DNA of 64,000 bases from positions 317,763-381,762 of the forward strand of contig JAWKPM010000001.1 in the NCBI GenBank assembly GCA_041390625.1, read 5' to 3'. This DNA is from RBC038 sp041390625 (GTDB lineage Bacteria > Chloroflexota > Dehalococcoidia > UBA2979). The notes under the pieces are model-generated. The model was not told the DNA's origin. It made no database searches and saw nothing but the letters and a program-made list of their open reading frames with translations. A program made the position numbers and the translations under genes. Shown here one piece after another: positions 1-7,494 of the stretch; positions within the stretch are counted from its first letter, which is position 1; the number at the start of each line of letters is the position of its first letter.

Positions 1-2
1 GT

Positions 3-260
3 CTGGCAATCGTCGTGTTCGTGATCGCCGCAGTGGGCGTCTGGCGTCACGCGAACGCGAACTACGAGGCCGGCCCGCTCGACCGCAACTACACGGACCG
101 CTGGGAGTCGATGTCTGAGACGGACCGCTGGTTCCGCGCCACCGTCCAGAGCGTCGGCCCCGCGCCCACGCTCGCGGCCGGCGCCCTCGCCGAGACGGCG
201 CTCGCGGTACTCATCGCCTCAATGGTGGTGGAGCCTCGGATGGTCCGGCGGAGCCAATAG
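3..260 (+). CDS. C-terminal part of a small membrane protein (cut by window edge)
   Basis: The reading frame is open to the left edge of the window and ends at a TAG at 258-260, so only the C-terminal 85 residues are visible. Two hydrophobic stretches flank a soluble middle: one at the very beginning (LAIVVFVIAAVGVW) and one near the end (TLAAGALAETALAVLIASMVV). The segment between them is hydrophilic and rich in Asp, Arg and Tyr. I do not recognise a family. A strong promoter for the next gene begins about 50 bases after its stop, so it is probably the last gene of an operon that lies outside the window. Confidence 0.55.
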   Translation: MAIVVFVIAAVGVWRHANANYEAGPLDRNYTDRWESMSETDRWFRATVQSVGPAPTLAAGALAETALAVLIASMVVEPRMVRRSQ

Positions 261-311
261 GCGCCTCGGAACCTGCGTTATGACTTAGAACGCTAGTACT
301 GATAAGGCGCC

Positions 312-340
312 TTGACAAGTGCGCCCGACAGGTGTTTGAT
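312..340 (+). promoter_or_regulatory. Sigma-70-type promoter of the ribonucleotide reductase gene
   Basis: A perfect -35 hexamer TTGACA (312-317) is followed after exactly 17 bases by TTTGAT (335-340), a 4/6 match to the -10 consensus. Transcription would begin near 347, about 85 bases before the ATG at 431. This also argues against the upstream GTG at 332, which lies before the predicted transcript start. Confidence 0.65.
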
Positions 341-430
341 CCTCGCCCGCGCTCGATCACTCGATCACGCGCGTTCACAGTTTACGAGGCCGCGACCGGC
401 TTCGGATGCATCGCGAGGACGCCCACCACC

Positions 431-3400
431 ATGCGCTTCGACCGCCACTTCACCTCCCCCACCGCCGACCCGTTCGAGGGCGTTCCGTTCGAACCTCGCG
501 AGTCCCGCATCGTGAACCCGGACGGCTCCGTCGTCTTCGAAGCCCGCGACATCCAGATGCCCAAGGGCTGGTCGCAGGTCGCCGTCGACATCATGGCGCA
601 GAAGTACTTCCGCAAGGCGGGGGTGCCGTCCGCGCTGGCGCGCGTGCCCGAGGAAGGCGTCCCCGCGTGGCTGTGGCGCGCCGAGGCCGCGCCCGGCGCC
701 TCGAACGTCGGCGAGACCGACGCGCGGCAGGTGTTCCTCCGGCTTGCTGGCACCTGGACCTACTGGGGCTGGAAGTCCGGGTACTTCGCCACCGAGGAGG
801 ACGCGCGCACCTTCCACGACGAGCTCGTCTACATGCTCGCGACGCAGCGCGCCGCGCCAAACTCGCCGCAGTGGTTCAACACCGGCCTGCACTGGGCCTA
901 CGGCATCACCGGCCCCGCCCAGGGCCACTGGTACGTCGACCCCGCGACTGGCGAGGCGATGCGCTCGACCAGCGCCTACGAGCGGCCGCAGCCGCACGCC
1001 TGCTTCATCCAGTCCGTGACCGACGACCTCGTCAACGAGGGCGGGATCATGGACCTCTGGACGCGCGAGGCGCGCATCTTCAAGTACGGCTCCGGCACCG
1101 GCTCCAACTTCTCGCGCATCCGAGGCGCGGATGAGCCGCTGTCGGGCGGCGGCAAATCCTCGGGCCTGATGTCGTTCCTCAAGATCGGCGACCGAGCCGC
1201 CGGCGCCATCAAGTCGGGCGGCACGACGCGTCGCGCCGCGAAGATGGTGATCGTCGACATCGACCACCCGGACGTCGAGGAGTTCATCGACTGGAAGGTC
1301 GACGAGGAGCAGAAGGTCGCCTCGCTCGTCACCGGCTCCAAGGTGATCCGCCGCCACCTGCGCGCGGTCTTCGAGGCCGCCTCGAGCGACGAGGGCCTCG
1401 ACCCCGTCGCCAACCGGCCGCTGCGCCGCTCGGTCTCGAAGGCGCGTCGCGACGGCGTGCCGGAGAGCTACGTCCAGCGCGTGCTGCAGCTCGCGCAGCA
1501 GGGCGCGGGAGCCCTCGACTTCACCGAGTTCGACCTCGACTGGCAGGGCGAGGCGTACATCACCGTCTCGGGCCAGAACGCCAACAACTCGGTGCGCGTG
1601 ACTCAGGACTTCCTCGATGCCGTCGAGCAGGACCGCCCCTGGAACCTCACCCGCCGCACCGATGGCGCCACGCACCGCACCGTCTCGGCACGCGAGCTGT
1701 GGGACCGTGTCGCGCGCGCGGCCTGGCACTCGGCCGACCCGGGCGTGCAGTACGACACCACCATCAACGAGTGGCACACCTCGCCGGCCGGCGGCCGCAT
1801 CGACGGCTCGAACCCGTGCAGCGAGTACATGTTCCTCGATGACACGGCCTGCAACCTCGCCTCGATCAACCTGCTGCGCTTCGTCGACCTCGAGAGCGGC
1901 GCGTTCGACATCGAGGGCTACGAGTACGCCTCCAGGCTGTGGACCGTCGTCCTCGAGATCGCGGTGCTGATGGCGCAGTTCCCGAGTCGCGAAATCGCGC
2001 AGCGCTCGTACGACTACCGCACGCTGGGCCTCGGCTACGCCAACCTCGGCGCGGTGCTCATGGTCCTCGGCATCCCGTACGACTCCGAGGAGTCGCTGGC
2101 CTGGGCCGGCGCGGTGACGGCGATCATGACGGGCACCGCCTACGCCACCTCGGCCGAGATGGCCGGCGAGCTCGGCGCGTTCCCGCGCTTCGCCGAGAAC
2201 CGCGAAGCGATGCTGCGGGTCATCCGCAACCACCGCCGCGCGGCCTACGGTGTCCCGGCGCACGAGTACGAGGGCCTGTCGGCCACGCCGATGCCCCTCG
2301 ACGAGTCCGTGTGCCCGCCGGAGCTGCAGGCGGCGGCGTGCCGTGCCTGGGACAGCGCGCTGCGCCTCGGTGAACGCTTCGGGTACCGGAACGCGCAGTC
2401 GACGCTGATCGCGCCCACCGGCACCATCGGGCTGCTGATGGACTGCGACACCACCGGCGTCGAGCCGGACTTCGCCCTCGTGAAGTTCAAGAAGCTCGCC
2501 GGCGGCGGCTACTTCCGCATCATCAACGAGTCGGTGCCGTCGGCCCTGCGGCGCCTCGGCTACGACCGCGCCGAGACCGACGCGATCGTCGAGTACTGCG
2601 TCGGCACCGGCCACCTCGAGGGCGCGCCCTACATCAACCGCACGTCGCTGGCGCAGCGAGGCTTCACGCAGCCGCTGCTGGACCGCGTCGACGGCGCGCT
2701 GCGCACGGCGTTCCACATCGGCTTCGTGTTCAACCGCTGGACGCTCGGTGAGGACGCCCTGCGCGAGCACCTCGGGCTGACCGACGAGCAGCTGGCCGAC
2801 CCCGGCTTCGAGCTGCTGACCGCCCTCGGCTTCTCCCGCGAGCAGATCGAGGCAGCGAACGACCACATCCTCGGGCGCATGACCATCGAGGGCGCGCCGC
2901 ACCTCCGCGAGGAGCACTACGCCGTCTTCGACTGCGCGACGAAGTGCGGCAAGTACGGCACGCGCTTCATCGAGCCGATGGCCCACGTCCGCATGCTGGC
3001 CGCGACGCAGCCGTTCCTGTCGGGCGCCATCTCGAAGACGATCAACATGCCGAACGAGGCGACCATCGAGGACGTCCGCGAGGTCTACGACGCCGCGGCG
3101 CGCATGGGCGTGAAGGCGCTCGCGCTCTACCGCGACGGCTCCAAGCTCTCGCAGCCGCTCGCCGGGTCGCTCGTCGATGAGCTGACCGACGACGAGGAAG
3201 ACGCCCTCGAGGAGGCGATCGAGGCGGCCCGCGCCGAGGCCGGCGGGGACCACCCCGCGGTCATCGAGGCGGAGCGCATCATCCGCTCGATGCCGCGCCC
3301 ACAGCTCGAGCGCTGGCTCGCGGCCTTCCAGGGCGGAGACACGGAGCCCGAGCGCGCGCTGCGCCGCGGCGAGGAGGAGCGCCTGCCGGCGCGCCGCCGG

Positions 3401-4126
3401 GGCTACGCCCAGAAGGCGAAGGTCGGTGGGCACACGATCTACCTGCACACCGGCGACTTTGACGAGCGGGACGAGCAAGGGCGCCCGCGCCTCGGCGAGA
3501 TCTTCGTGTCGATGTCGAAGGACGGCGCGGCCTTCCGCAGCCTGATGAACTGCTTCGCGATCGCCGTCTCGATCGGCCTCCAGCGCGGCGTGCCGCTCGA
3601 GGACTACGTGGACTCGTTCACCTTCACGAAGTTCGAGCCCAACGGGCTCGTGACCGGCCACGACCGCATCTCCATGGCGACGTCGATCATCGACTACGTG
3701 TTCCGCGACCTGGCGGTGAACTACCTCGGCCGCGACGACCTCGCGCACTTCGGCCCGGTGGACCTCGCGTCCGACTCGACCGCCGAGGACGAGGCGGCGG
3801 ACCTCGGCGACGACTCGGCATTCGAGTCCGAGTACGACGCGCCGGAACCGGCCGTGGCCTCGGCGACCGCGTCAGCGGCGGTGCAGCCGGCCGCACTGCC
3901 GGCGCCCGTTCCGGTGCCGGTGGCAGGAGACGCCTCGGCGCCCGCCTCGAGCGGCGGTGGCTACATCGAGGTGACGGAGCGCATCCAGATGCGCGAGCGG
4001 GTGCTGATGGCGCGCCAGTCCGGCTTCGAAGGCGACCCCTGCAGCGAGTGCGGCCAGATGATGATGGTGCGCAACGGCACCTGCCTGAAGTGCATGAACT
4101 GTGGCGCCACGAGCGGTTGTAGCTAG
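431..4126 (+). CDS. nrdJ: Adenosylcobalamin-dependent (class II) ribonucleotide reductase
   Basis: Reduces ribonucleotides to deoxyribonucleotides using adenosylcobalamin as radical source, so it works with or without oxygen. The protein is 1231 residues, the long form of class II enzyme. Visible landmarks are the active-site block SNPCSEYMFLDDTACNLAS with Cys at about residue 463, the FLSGAISKTINMPNEATIED region typical of NrdJ, and a C-terminal cysteine cluster (CSEC at about 1204-1207, then Cys 1218, 1221 and 1224) that re-reduces the active site and probably binds zinc. A TSCPD-type domain (FVSMSKDGAAFRSLMNCF) precedes the tail, and the linker between them is Ala/Pro-rich. The ATG at 431 is preferred over GTG 332 because the predicted promoter overlaps the latter. 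A GAGGAC ribosome site lies about 10 bases upstream. No cobalamin riboswitch is visible in the short leader. It is transcribed alone and followed by a strong terminator. Confidence 0.95.
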   Translation: MRFDRHFTSPTADPFEGVPFEPRESRIVNPDGSVVFEARDIQMPKGWSQVAVDIMAQKYFRKAGVPSALARVPEEGVPAWLWRAEAAPGASNVGETDARQVFLRLAGTWTYWGWKSGYFATEEDARTFHDELVYMLATQRAAPNSPQWFNTGLHWAYGITGPAQGHWYVDPATGEAMRSTSAYERPQPHACFIQSVTDDLVNEGGIMDLWTREARIFKYGSGTGSNFSRIRGADEPLSGGGKSSGLMSFLKIGDRAAGAIKSGGTTRRAAKMVIVDIDHPDVEEFIDWKVDEEQKVASLVTGSKVIRRHLRAVFEAASSDEGLDPVANRPLRRSVSKARRDGVPESYVQRVLQLAQQGAGALDFTEFDLDWQGEAYITVSGQNANNSVRVTQDFLDAVEQDRPWNLTRRTDGATHRTVSARELWDRVARAAWHSADPGVQYDTTINEWHTSPAGGRIDGSNPCSEYMFLDDTACNLASINLLRFVDLESGAFDIEGYEYASRLWTVVLEIAVLMAQFPSREIAQRSYDYRTLGLGYANLGAVLMVLGIPYDSEESLAWAGAVTAIMTGTAYATSAEMAGELGAFPRFAENREAMLRVIRNHRRAAYGVPAHEYEGLSATPMPLDESVCPPELQAAACRAWDSALRLGERFGYRNAQSTLIAPTGTIGLLMDCDTTGVEPDFALVKFKKLAGGGYFRIINESVPSALRRLGYDRAETDAIVEYCVGTGHLEGAPYINRTSLAQRGFTQPLLDRVDGALRTAFHIGFVFNRWTLGEDALREHLGLTDEQLADPGFELLTALGFSREQIEAANDHILGRMTIEGAPHLREEHYAVFDCATKCGKYGTRFIEPMAHVRMLAATQPFLSGAISKTINMPNEATIEDVREVYDAAARMGVKALALYRDGSKLSQPLAGSLVDELTDDEEDALEEAIEAARAEAGGDHPAVIEAERIIRSMPRPQLERWLAAFQGGDTEPERALRRGEEERLPARRRGYAQKAKVGGHTIYLHTGDFDERDEQGRPRLGEIFVSMSKDGAAFRSLMNCFAIAVSIGLQRGVPLEDYVDSFTFTKFEPNGLVTGHDRISMATSIIDYVFRDLAVNYLGRDDLAHFGPVDLASDSTAEDEAADLGDDSAFESEYDAPEPAVASATASAAVQPAALPAPVPVPVAGDASAPASSGGGYIEVTERIQMRERVLMARQSGFEGDPCSECGQMMMVRNGTCLKCMNCGATSGCS

Positions 4127-4148
4127 CCGGTTCCGACGGCAGACGAGA

Positions 4149-4184
4149 ACAGTGCCCCGCCGGCTGTCGCCGGCGGGGCACTGT
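4149..4184. terminator. Strong intergenic hairpin terminator
   Basis: A perfect 16-bp stem (4149-4164 pairs with 4169-4184) closes a TGTC tetraloop. It lies between the stop of nrdJ and the convergent gene ending at 4232. There is no T-run, so it may work from both sides or depend on Rho. Confidence 0.75.
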
Positions 4185-4231
4185 CGATCTCAGAGGGGAT
4201 ACCTCGCGGGCACCCACCCTCCTCGAGAGAG

Positions 4232-5131
4232 CTAGCCGCGTCGGCGGCCGAGAGCGAGGCCCGTCGCGCCGGCGGCGACGATGGCGATGCTCGCCAGCAT
4301 CCAGCCGGTGCTCAGACCACTCGAGGACCCGGCGTCGCCACCGAAGCCGGCGTTCACGCCGCCGCTCGGGGTTGGCGAGGCACTACCGCTGCCGCTGCCG
4401 GTCCCCGGCGAGCTCGTCGCGGTCGGGCTAGCGGTCCCGGTCGGGCTCGCCGTCGCGGTCGGCGTTGGCGTGCCCTGCTGACTCGACGCCAGCGTCCCGC
4501 ACAGGACGGGAAGCGTGGCCTCGAGCGGCAGTCCGGCATCGAGCGAGCTCGGCGCGTCGCCGTCGTATGCGGCATCGTCGCCGCCAAGCTCCGCATAGCC
4601 GTGCACCACGACCACGCCGTTGGCGAAGTCGTCGGCGCTCATGCTGGACGGCATCTCGAGCGTGCGCTCGTACGTGTACGAGCCGTCGGAGCCCGCAGTC
4701 GGGAATCGGTCGACCGCGAGTGCACTCCCGGCCGCAGAGTCTCCGTCAGTCGTCAGCGCAACCTGGACGGCGCCATAGCGCGGCTGCCCCTCGGCCGTGC
4801 TGATGAGACCGTCGCCATCGGCGTCGTCAGCAGTCGTCGGGCACGCGTTCTCGCCCCCGATGTGGATGTGCTGGGCGTGCGCCTGATCGGGCGAGACCCC
4901 GCTCACATCGACGGTGACTGTCATCTCGCTCCCGTTCACCTCGATGGTGGCGGTACCGGACGCACCCGAGTCGTTCAGCGCGCCGAGATCTGCCTCGAGG
5001 GTCGTTGCCTCCTGTGCACCGGCGATACCGCCGAGCGAGAAGATCGCCACGGCAGCGGCAAGTGCCGCCACTCCGCCGGCAAGCCCGAGGTGCAGTCGGG
5101 GTTGTAGCCCCCGCACTCGAAGGTCGCTCAT
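4232..5131 (-). CDS. Secreted CHRD-like domain protein with C-terminal membrane anchor
   Basis: A 299-residue exported protein. Residues ~15-40 form a signal peptide ending in GIAGA-QE. The body (~40-225) resembles CHRD domains: it begins EATTLEADLGALNDSG, carries AHAQHIHIGG and ends with a short Cys-containing segment. A low-complexity Thr/Pro/Ser/Gly linker follows (~230-275). The end is a hydrophobic helix and an RRRG tail, resembling a cell-surface anchor, although no LPXTG is seen. The chosen ATG (5131) has a poor ribosome site but overlaps by ATGA the stop of a 15-codon upstream reading frame that has a good one, suggesting coupled translation. The molecular function of CHRD domains is not firmly known, so I assign none. 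Confidence 0.75.
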   Translation of the reverse strand: MSDLRVRGLQPRLHLGLAGGVAALAAAVAIFSLGGIAGAQEATTLEADLGALNDSGASGTATIEVNGSEMTVTVDVSGVSPDQAHAQHIHIGGENACPTTADDADGDGLISTAEGQPRYGAVQVALTTDGDSAAGSALAVDRFPTAGSDGSYTYERTLEMPSSMSADDFANGVVVVHGYAELGGDDAAYDGDAPSSLDAGLPLEATLPVLCGTLASSQQGTPTPTATASPTGTASPTATSSPGTGSGSGSASPTPSGGVNAGFGGDAGSSSGLSTGWMLASIAIVAAGATGLALGRRRG

Positions 5132-5175
5132 TGCGAACAGGTTCGTAGCGACTGTGTTGGATTGGTGTGGCTCAT
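5128..5175 (-). CDS. Possible 15-residue leader peptide coupled to the CHRD-like gene
   Basis: The peptide reads MSHTNPTQSLRTCSQ. It starts at an ATG preceded by GAGAGGG 3 bases upstream, and its TGA overlaps the ATG of the downstream gene (ATGA). The downstream gene has no good ribosome site of its own, so translation may be handed over at this overlap. It could equally be a chance reading frame. Confidence 0.35.
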   Translation of the reverse strand: MSHTNPTQSLRTCSQ

Positions 5176-5511
5176 GAGCCCTCTCTTTCGTCTGGAAGCG
5201 GCGAGTCGGCTGGTAGCGGCCACGTTCCACGCTATGTCGCGCCCCATGTCGAATTGATCCGCCGGGGTCCCCGGTGCGTTGCAGCAGCGTCCCAGTGCCT
5301 GGCTTGTCCCCCTGGTTCGCGACGAGGCGTCGATGTTGCGGCCCAGCCTCGATGCGTGGCTCGAGACGCCGTCCCCTACTAGCGGTGGGGCGTTCCGACG
5401 CCCGTCCCTACATCGAAGGGCCCATCGAGGCGGGACCATTCGGCCCATACCGGAGGTCGGAGCCCTCGCTAGCGTGTCCCCATCACGAGGGTTGTCCGCG
5501 AGGTGAATCCG
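5176..5511. other. Intergenic region between divergent genes, no gene seen
   Basis: About 336 bases separate the leader of the CHRD-like gene (minus) from the polymer-type membrane protein (plus). I see no convincing open reading frame and no -35/-10 pair with good spacing. Short imperfect inverted repeats occur, for example GGCGT-TCCG-ACGCC near 5390. It must hold promoters for both flanking genes, but I cannot place them. Confidence 0.5.
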
Positions 5512-6405
5512 ATGAAACGCACGCTTCTGATCTTCGCCGTCATCGCCGCGATCGCGTTCCCGGCGGTCGCGCTGGCACAGACCTCAGCGCTCGACGACGA
5601 GAGCGTGCTTCTCGCTCTCGACCGCGACATCGAGATCGGCGCCGATGAGGTGGTCGGCACGCTGGTCGTGGTGTCGGGCCAGGCGACCGTCCTCGGCCAG
5701 GCACGCACGGTCGTCGTCGTCGACGGCTCGCTGCTGCTCGAGGGCACGGTCGAGGAGAACGTGGTCGCCGTCGACTCGGACGTCGACCTCGGCGCCTCGG
5801 CAGTCATCCGCGAGGACCTCGTGATCCCGTCAGGCACCGTCACGAGGGACCCCGGCGCCGTCGTCGAGGGCTCCGTGCGGGAGGACTTCGACTTCCGACT
5901 CGGCTGGGTGTTCACCCTCTTCTCGATCCTCGCCTGGATCGCGATCACGGTCTGCCTCATGGTGGCGGGGCTGATCCTTGCGGCCATCGCGCGCCGTCAG
6001 CTGCGCGGCGCCGCGAACCTGCTGAGTGAGCGTCCCGGTGCGGCGATTGCCGCCACCGTCATCCTCGCGATCGGTCTCCCGCTGGTCGCCGCGTTCAGCA
6101 TCATCCTGCTCGTTGGGATTCCGCTGGGCCTCGGGTTGCTCTTCCTCGTGCTGCCTTCGCTGTGGTTCGCGGGCTACATCGTCGCGGGCGAGCGCGTCGG
6201 CCGCGCACTCCTCGAGGCAGGGCGCAATGGAGGCCGCGCGTCGTCCTACCTCGCCGTGGTTGTCGGCCTCCTCATCCTGCAGGTGGTGGCCGTGGTGCCG
6301 TTCCTCGGTGGCCTCGTCGTGCTCCTGGCAGCAACGTACGGCGCCGGCGGACTCGCACTGTTCGCGTGGAACAGCTGGCGCGGTGCTTCGACCAGCGCAG
6401 CCTGA
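5512..6405 (+). CDS. Membrane protein with exported bactofilin-like repeat region
   Basis: A 297-residue protein. It has a signal peptide (MKRTLLIFAVIAAIAFPAVA, then LAQ). Next comes a region (~30-125) of short beta-type repeats alternating Val/Gly/Asp (GTLVVVSGQATVLGQARTVV and relatives), as in bactofilin/polymer-forming domains. Four or so hydrophobic helices fill the C-terminal half (~130-290). The repeat part should lie outside the membrane. The ATG at 5512 is chosen because GAGGTG (5500-5505) is correctly placed for it, whereas the GTG at 5503 overlaps that ribosome site. Single gene, convergent with the crotonase, with a hairpin between them. Precise role unknown; surface scaffolding or stress adaptation is possible. 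Confidence 0.8.
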   Translation: MKRTLLIFAVIAAIAFPAVALAQTSALDDESVLLALDRDIEIGADEVVGTLVVVSGQATVLGQARTVVVVDGSLLLEGTVEENVVAVDSDVDLGASAVIREDLVIPSGTVTRDPGAVVEGSVREDFDFRLGWVFTLFSILAWIAITVCLMVAGLILAAIARRQLRGAANLLSERPGAAIAATVILAIGLPLVAAFSIILLVGIPLGLGLLFLVLPSLWFAGYIVAGERVGRALLEAGRNGGRASSYLAVVVGLLILQVVAVVPFLGGLVVLLAATYGAGGLALFAWNSWRGASTSAA

Positions 6406-6421
6406 GCTGCCGGCCGGAGAT

Positions 6422-6459
6422 CGAGGACGCCCCGGCATCGAATCGCCGAGGCGTCCTCG
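6422..6459. terminator. Bidirectional hairpin between convergent genes
   Basis: A 10-bp perfect stem (6422-6431 with 6450-6459) with an 18-base loop sits between the stop codons of the membrane protein (6405, plus) and the crotonase (6481, minus). Confidence 0.55.
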
Positions 6460-6480
6460 TGTGCTGTCCCGCGCGGGTGG

Positions 6481-7290
6481 CTAGCGCCCGGTGAAGACCG
6501 GCGGTCGCTTCTCGCGGAAGGCCTTCACGCCCTCGCCCGCGTCCTCAGTAGTGCGGTTCAGCTGCGCGAGCGTGCGCTCGTAGGCCGTGTACTGGTCGAG
6601 CTCGCCGAGGACCGAGCGGTTCACCGCCAGCTTCCACGAGGCGTAGTTCTGGGTCGGGCCGCTCGCCAACTCCTGGATGAACGACTCAAGGTCGCTCTCC
6701 CACGAGGCCACGGGCCACAGGCGCTGGATGATGCCGAAACGCTCCGCCTCCGTGGCTGAGATCACTCGGCCGGTCATCAGCAAGTCCATCGCCCTCGACT
6801 GACCGATGAGCCTCGGGAGGACGAGGGGCACGCTCTGCCCGGCGAAGATCGACTTCTGAGCGCGGATGTCGCCGATCACCACGTCCTCGTGCGCCACGCG
6901 GAAGTCGCAGGCGAGCGCCGTCACCCAGCCCGCGCCGTGGCACAGGCCGTTGAGGGCCGCGATGACCGGCTTCGGCGCCGACATGATGGTCTTCACAAGG
7001 CGGTGGTGCGGCCCGAGGTCCGCCGAGACGCGGTCCGGCGGCGTGTAGCGGTCCGAGCGGTCGCCCATCCCGCCGACGATGTCGTCGCCCGAGGAGAACG
7101 CGCGCCCGGTGCCCGTGATCACGATCGCGCGGACGTCGGGGTCCTTGCCCTGCGACTCCACGAAGTCGGTCACGCCTTCGAGCATGTTGAAGGTGATGGC
7201 GTTCAGGCGCTCGGGGCGATTCCAGCGCACCGTCGCGACGCCGCCCTCGCGGCTGAACGCGAGTCCCTCGACCTCAGGCAGGTCCGGCAT
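6481..7290 (-). CDS. Enoyl-CoA hydratase/isomerase (crotonase) family protein
   Basis: Crotonase-fold acyl-CoA enzyme, 269 residues. The two oxyanion-hole segments are present: GRAFSSGDDI (~63-71) and NGLCHGAGWVTALACD (~114-129). The two catalytic glutamates of classical hydratases (E144 and E164 of the rat enzyme) align by eye with Val123 and Arg143, so it is probably not a simple 2-enoyl-CoA hydratase. An isomerase, lyase or hydrolase of the same fold is more likely. The ATG at 7290 has an excellent GGAGGAC ribosome site. It is monocistronic and divergent from metE. Role inferred as part of the acyl-CoA metabolism abundant in this window. Confidence 0.85.
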   Translation of the reverse strand: MPDLPEVEGLAFSREGGVATVRWNRPERLNAITFNMLEGVTDFVESQGKDPDVRAIVITGTGRAFSSGDDIVGGMGDRSDRYTPPDRVSADLGPHHRLVKTIMSAPKPVIAALNGLCHGAGWVTALACDFRVAHEDVVIGDIRAQKSIFAGQSVPLVLPRLIGQSRAMDLLMTGRVISATEAERFGIIQRLWPVASWESDLESFIQELASGPTQNYASWKLAVNRSVLGELDQYTAYERTLAQLNRTTEDAGEGVKAFREKRPPVFTGR

Positions 7291-7494
7291 GGTCTGTCCT
7301 CCATACTGGCGGCGGCGCTCGGATCCGGCGCGGCCGCGAATACCCCGGTGGGGTGTGCGGCGACACTATACGCGGACCCGCAACCGTCGGCCGCGGAGAT
7401 CGACCATCGGGAAGCGCCGACTCCCCGCTGAGGTGGAGCGGCGGTACCCTGTATACCTCGAAACGTCCGCGCAGCAGCAGGAACGGGCACCGTC

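Noticed and set aside
332..430. GTG at 332 as nrdJ start and a possible cobalamin riboswitch in the leader
   Set aside because: The predicted promoter overlaps GTG 332, and the ~85-base leader is too short and lacks a B12-box-like sequence.
365..3748. 1127-residue open frame on the minus strand opposite nrdJ
   Set aside because: Composition is Arg/His/Leu-rich shadow sequence without any domain; nrdJ on the other strand is unmistakable.
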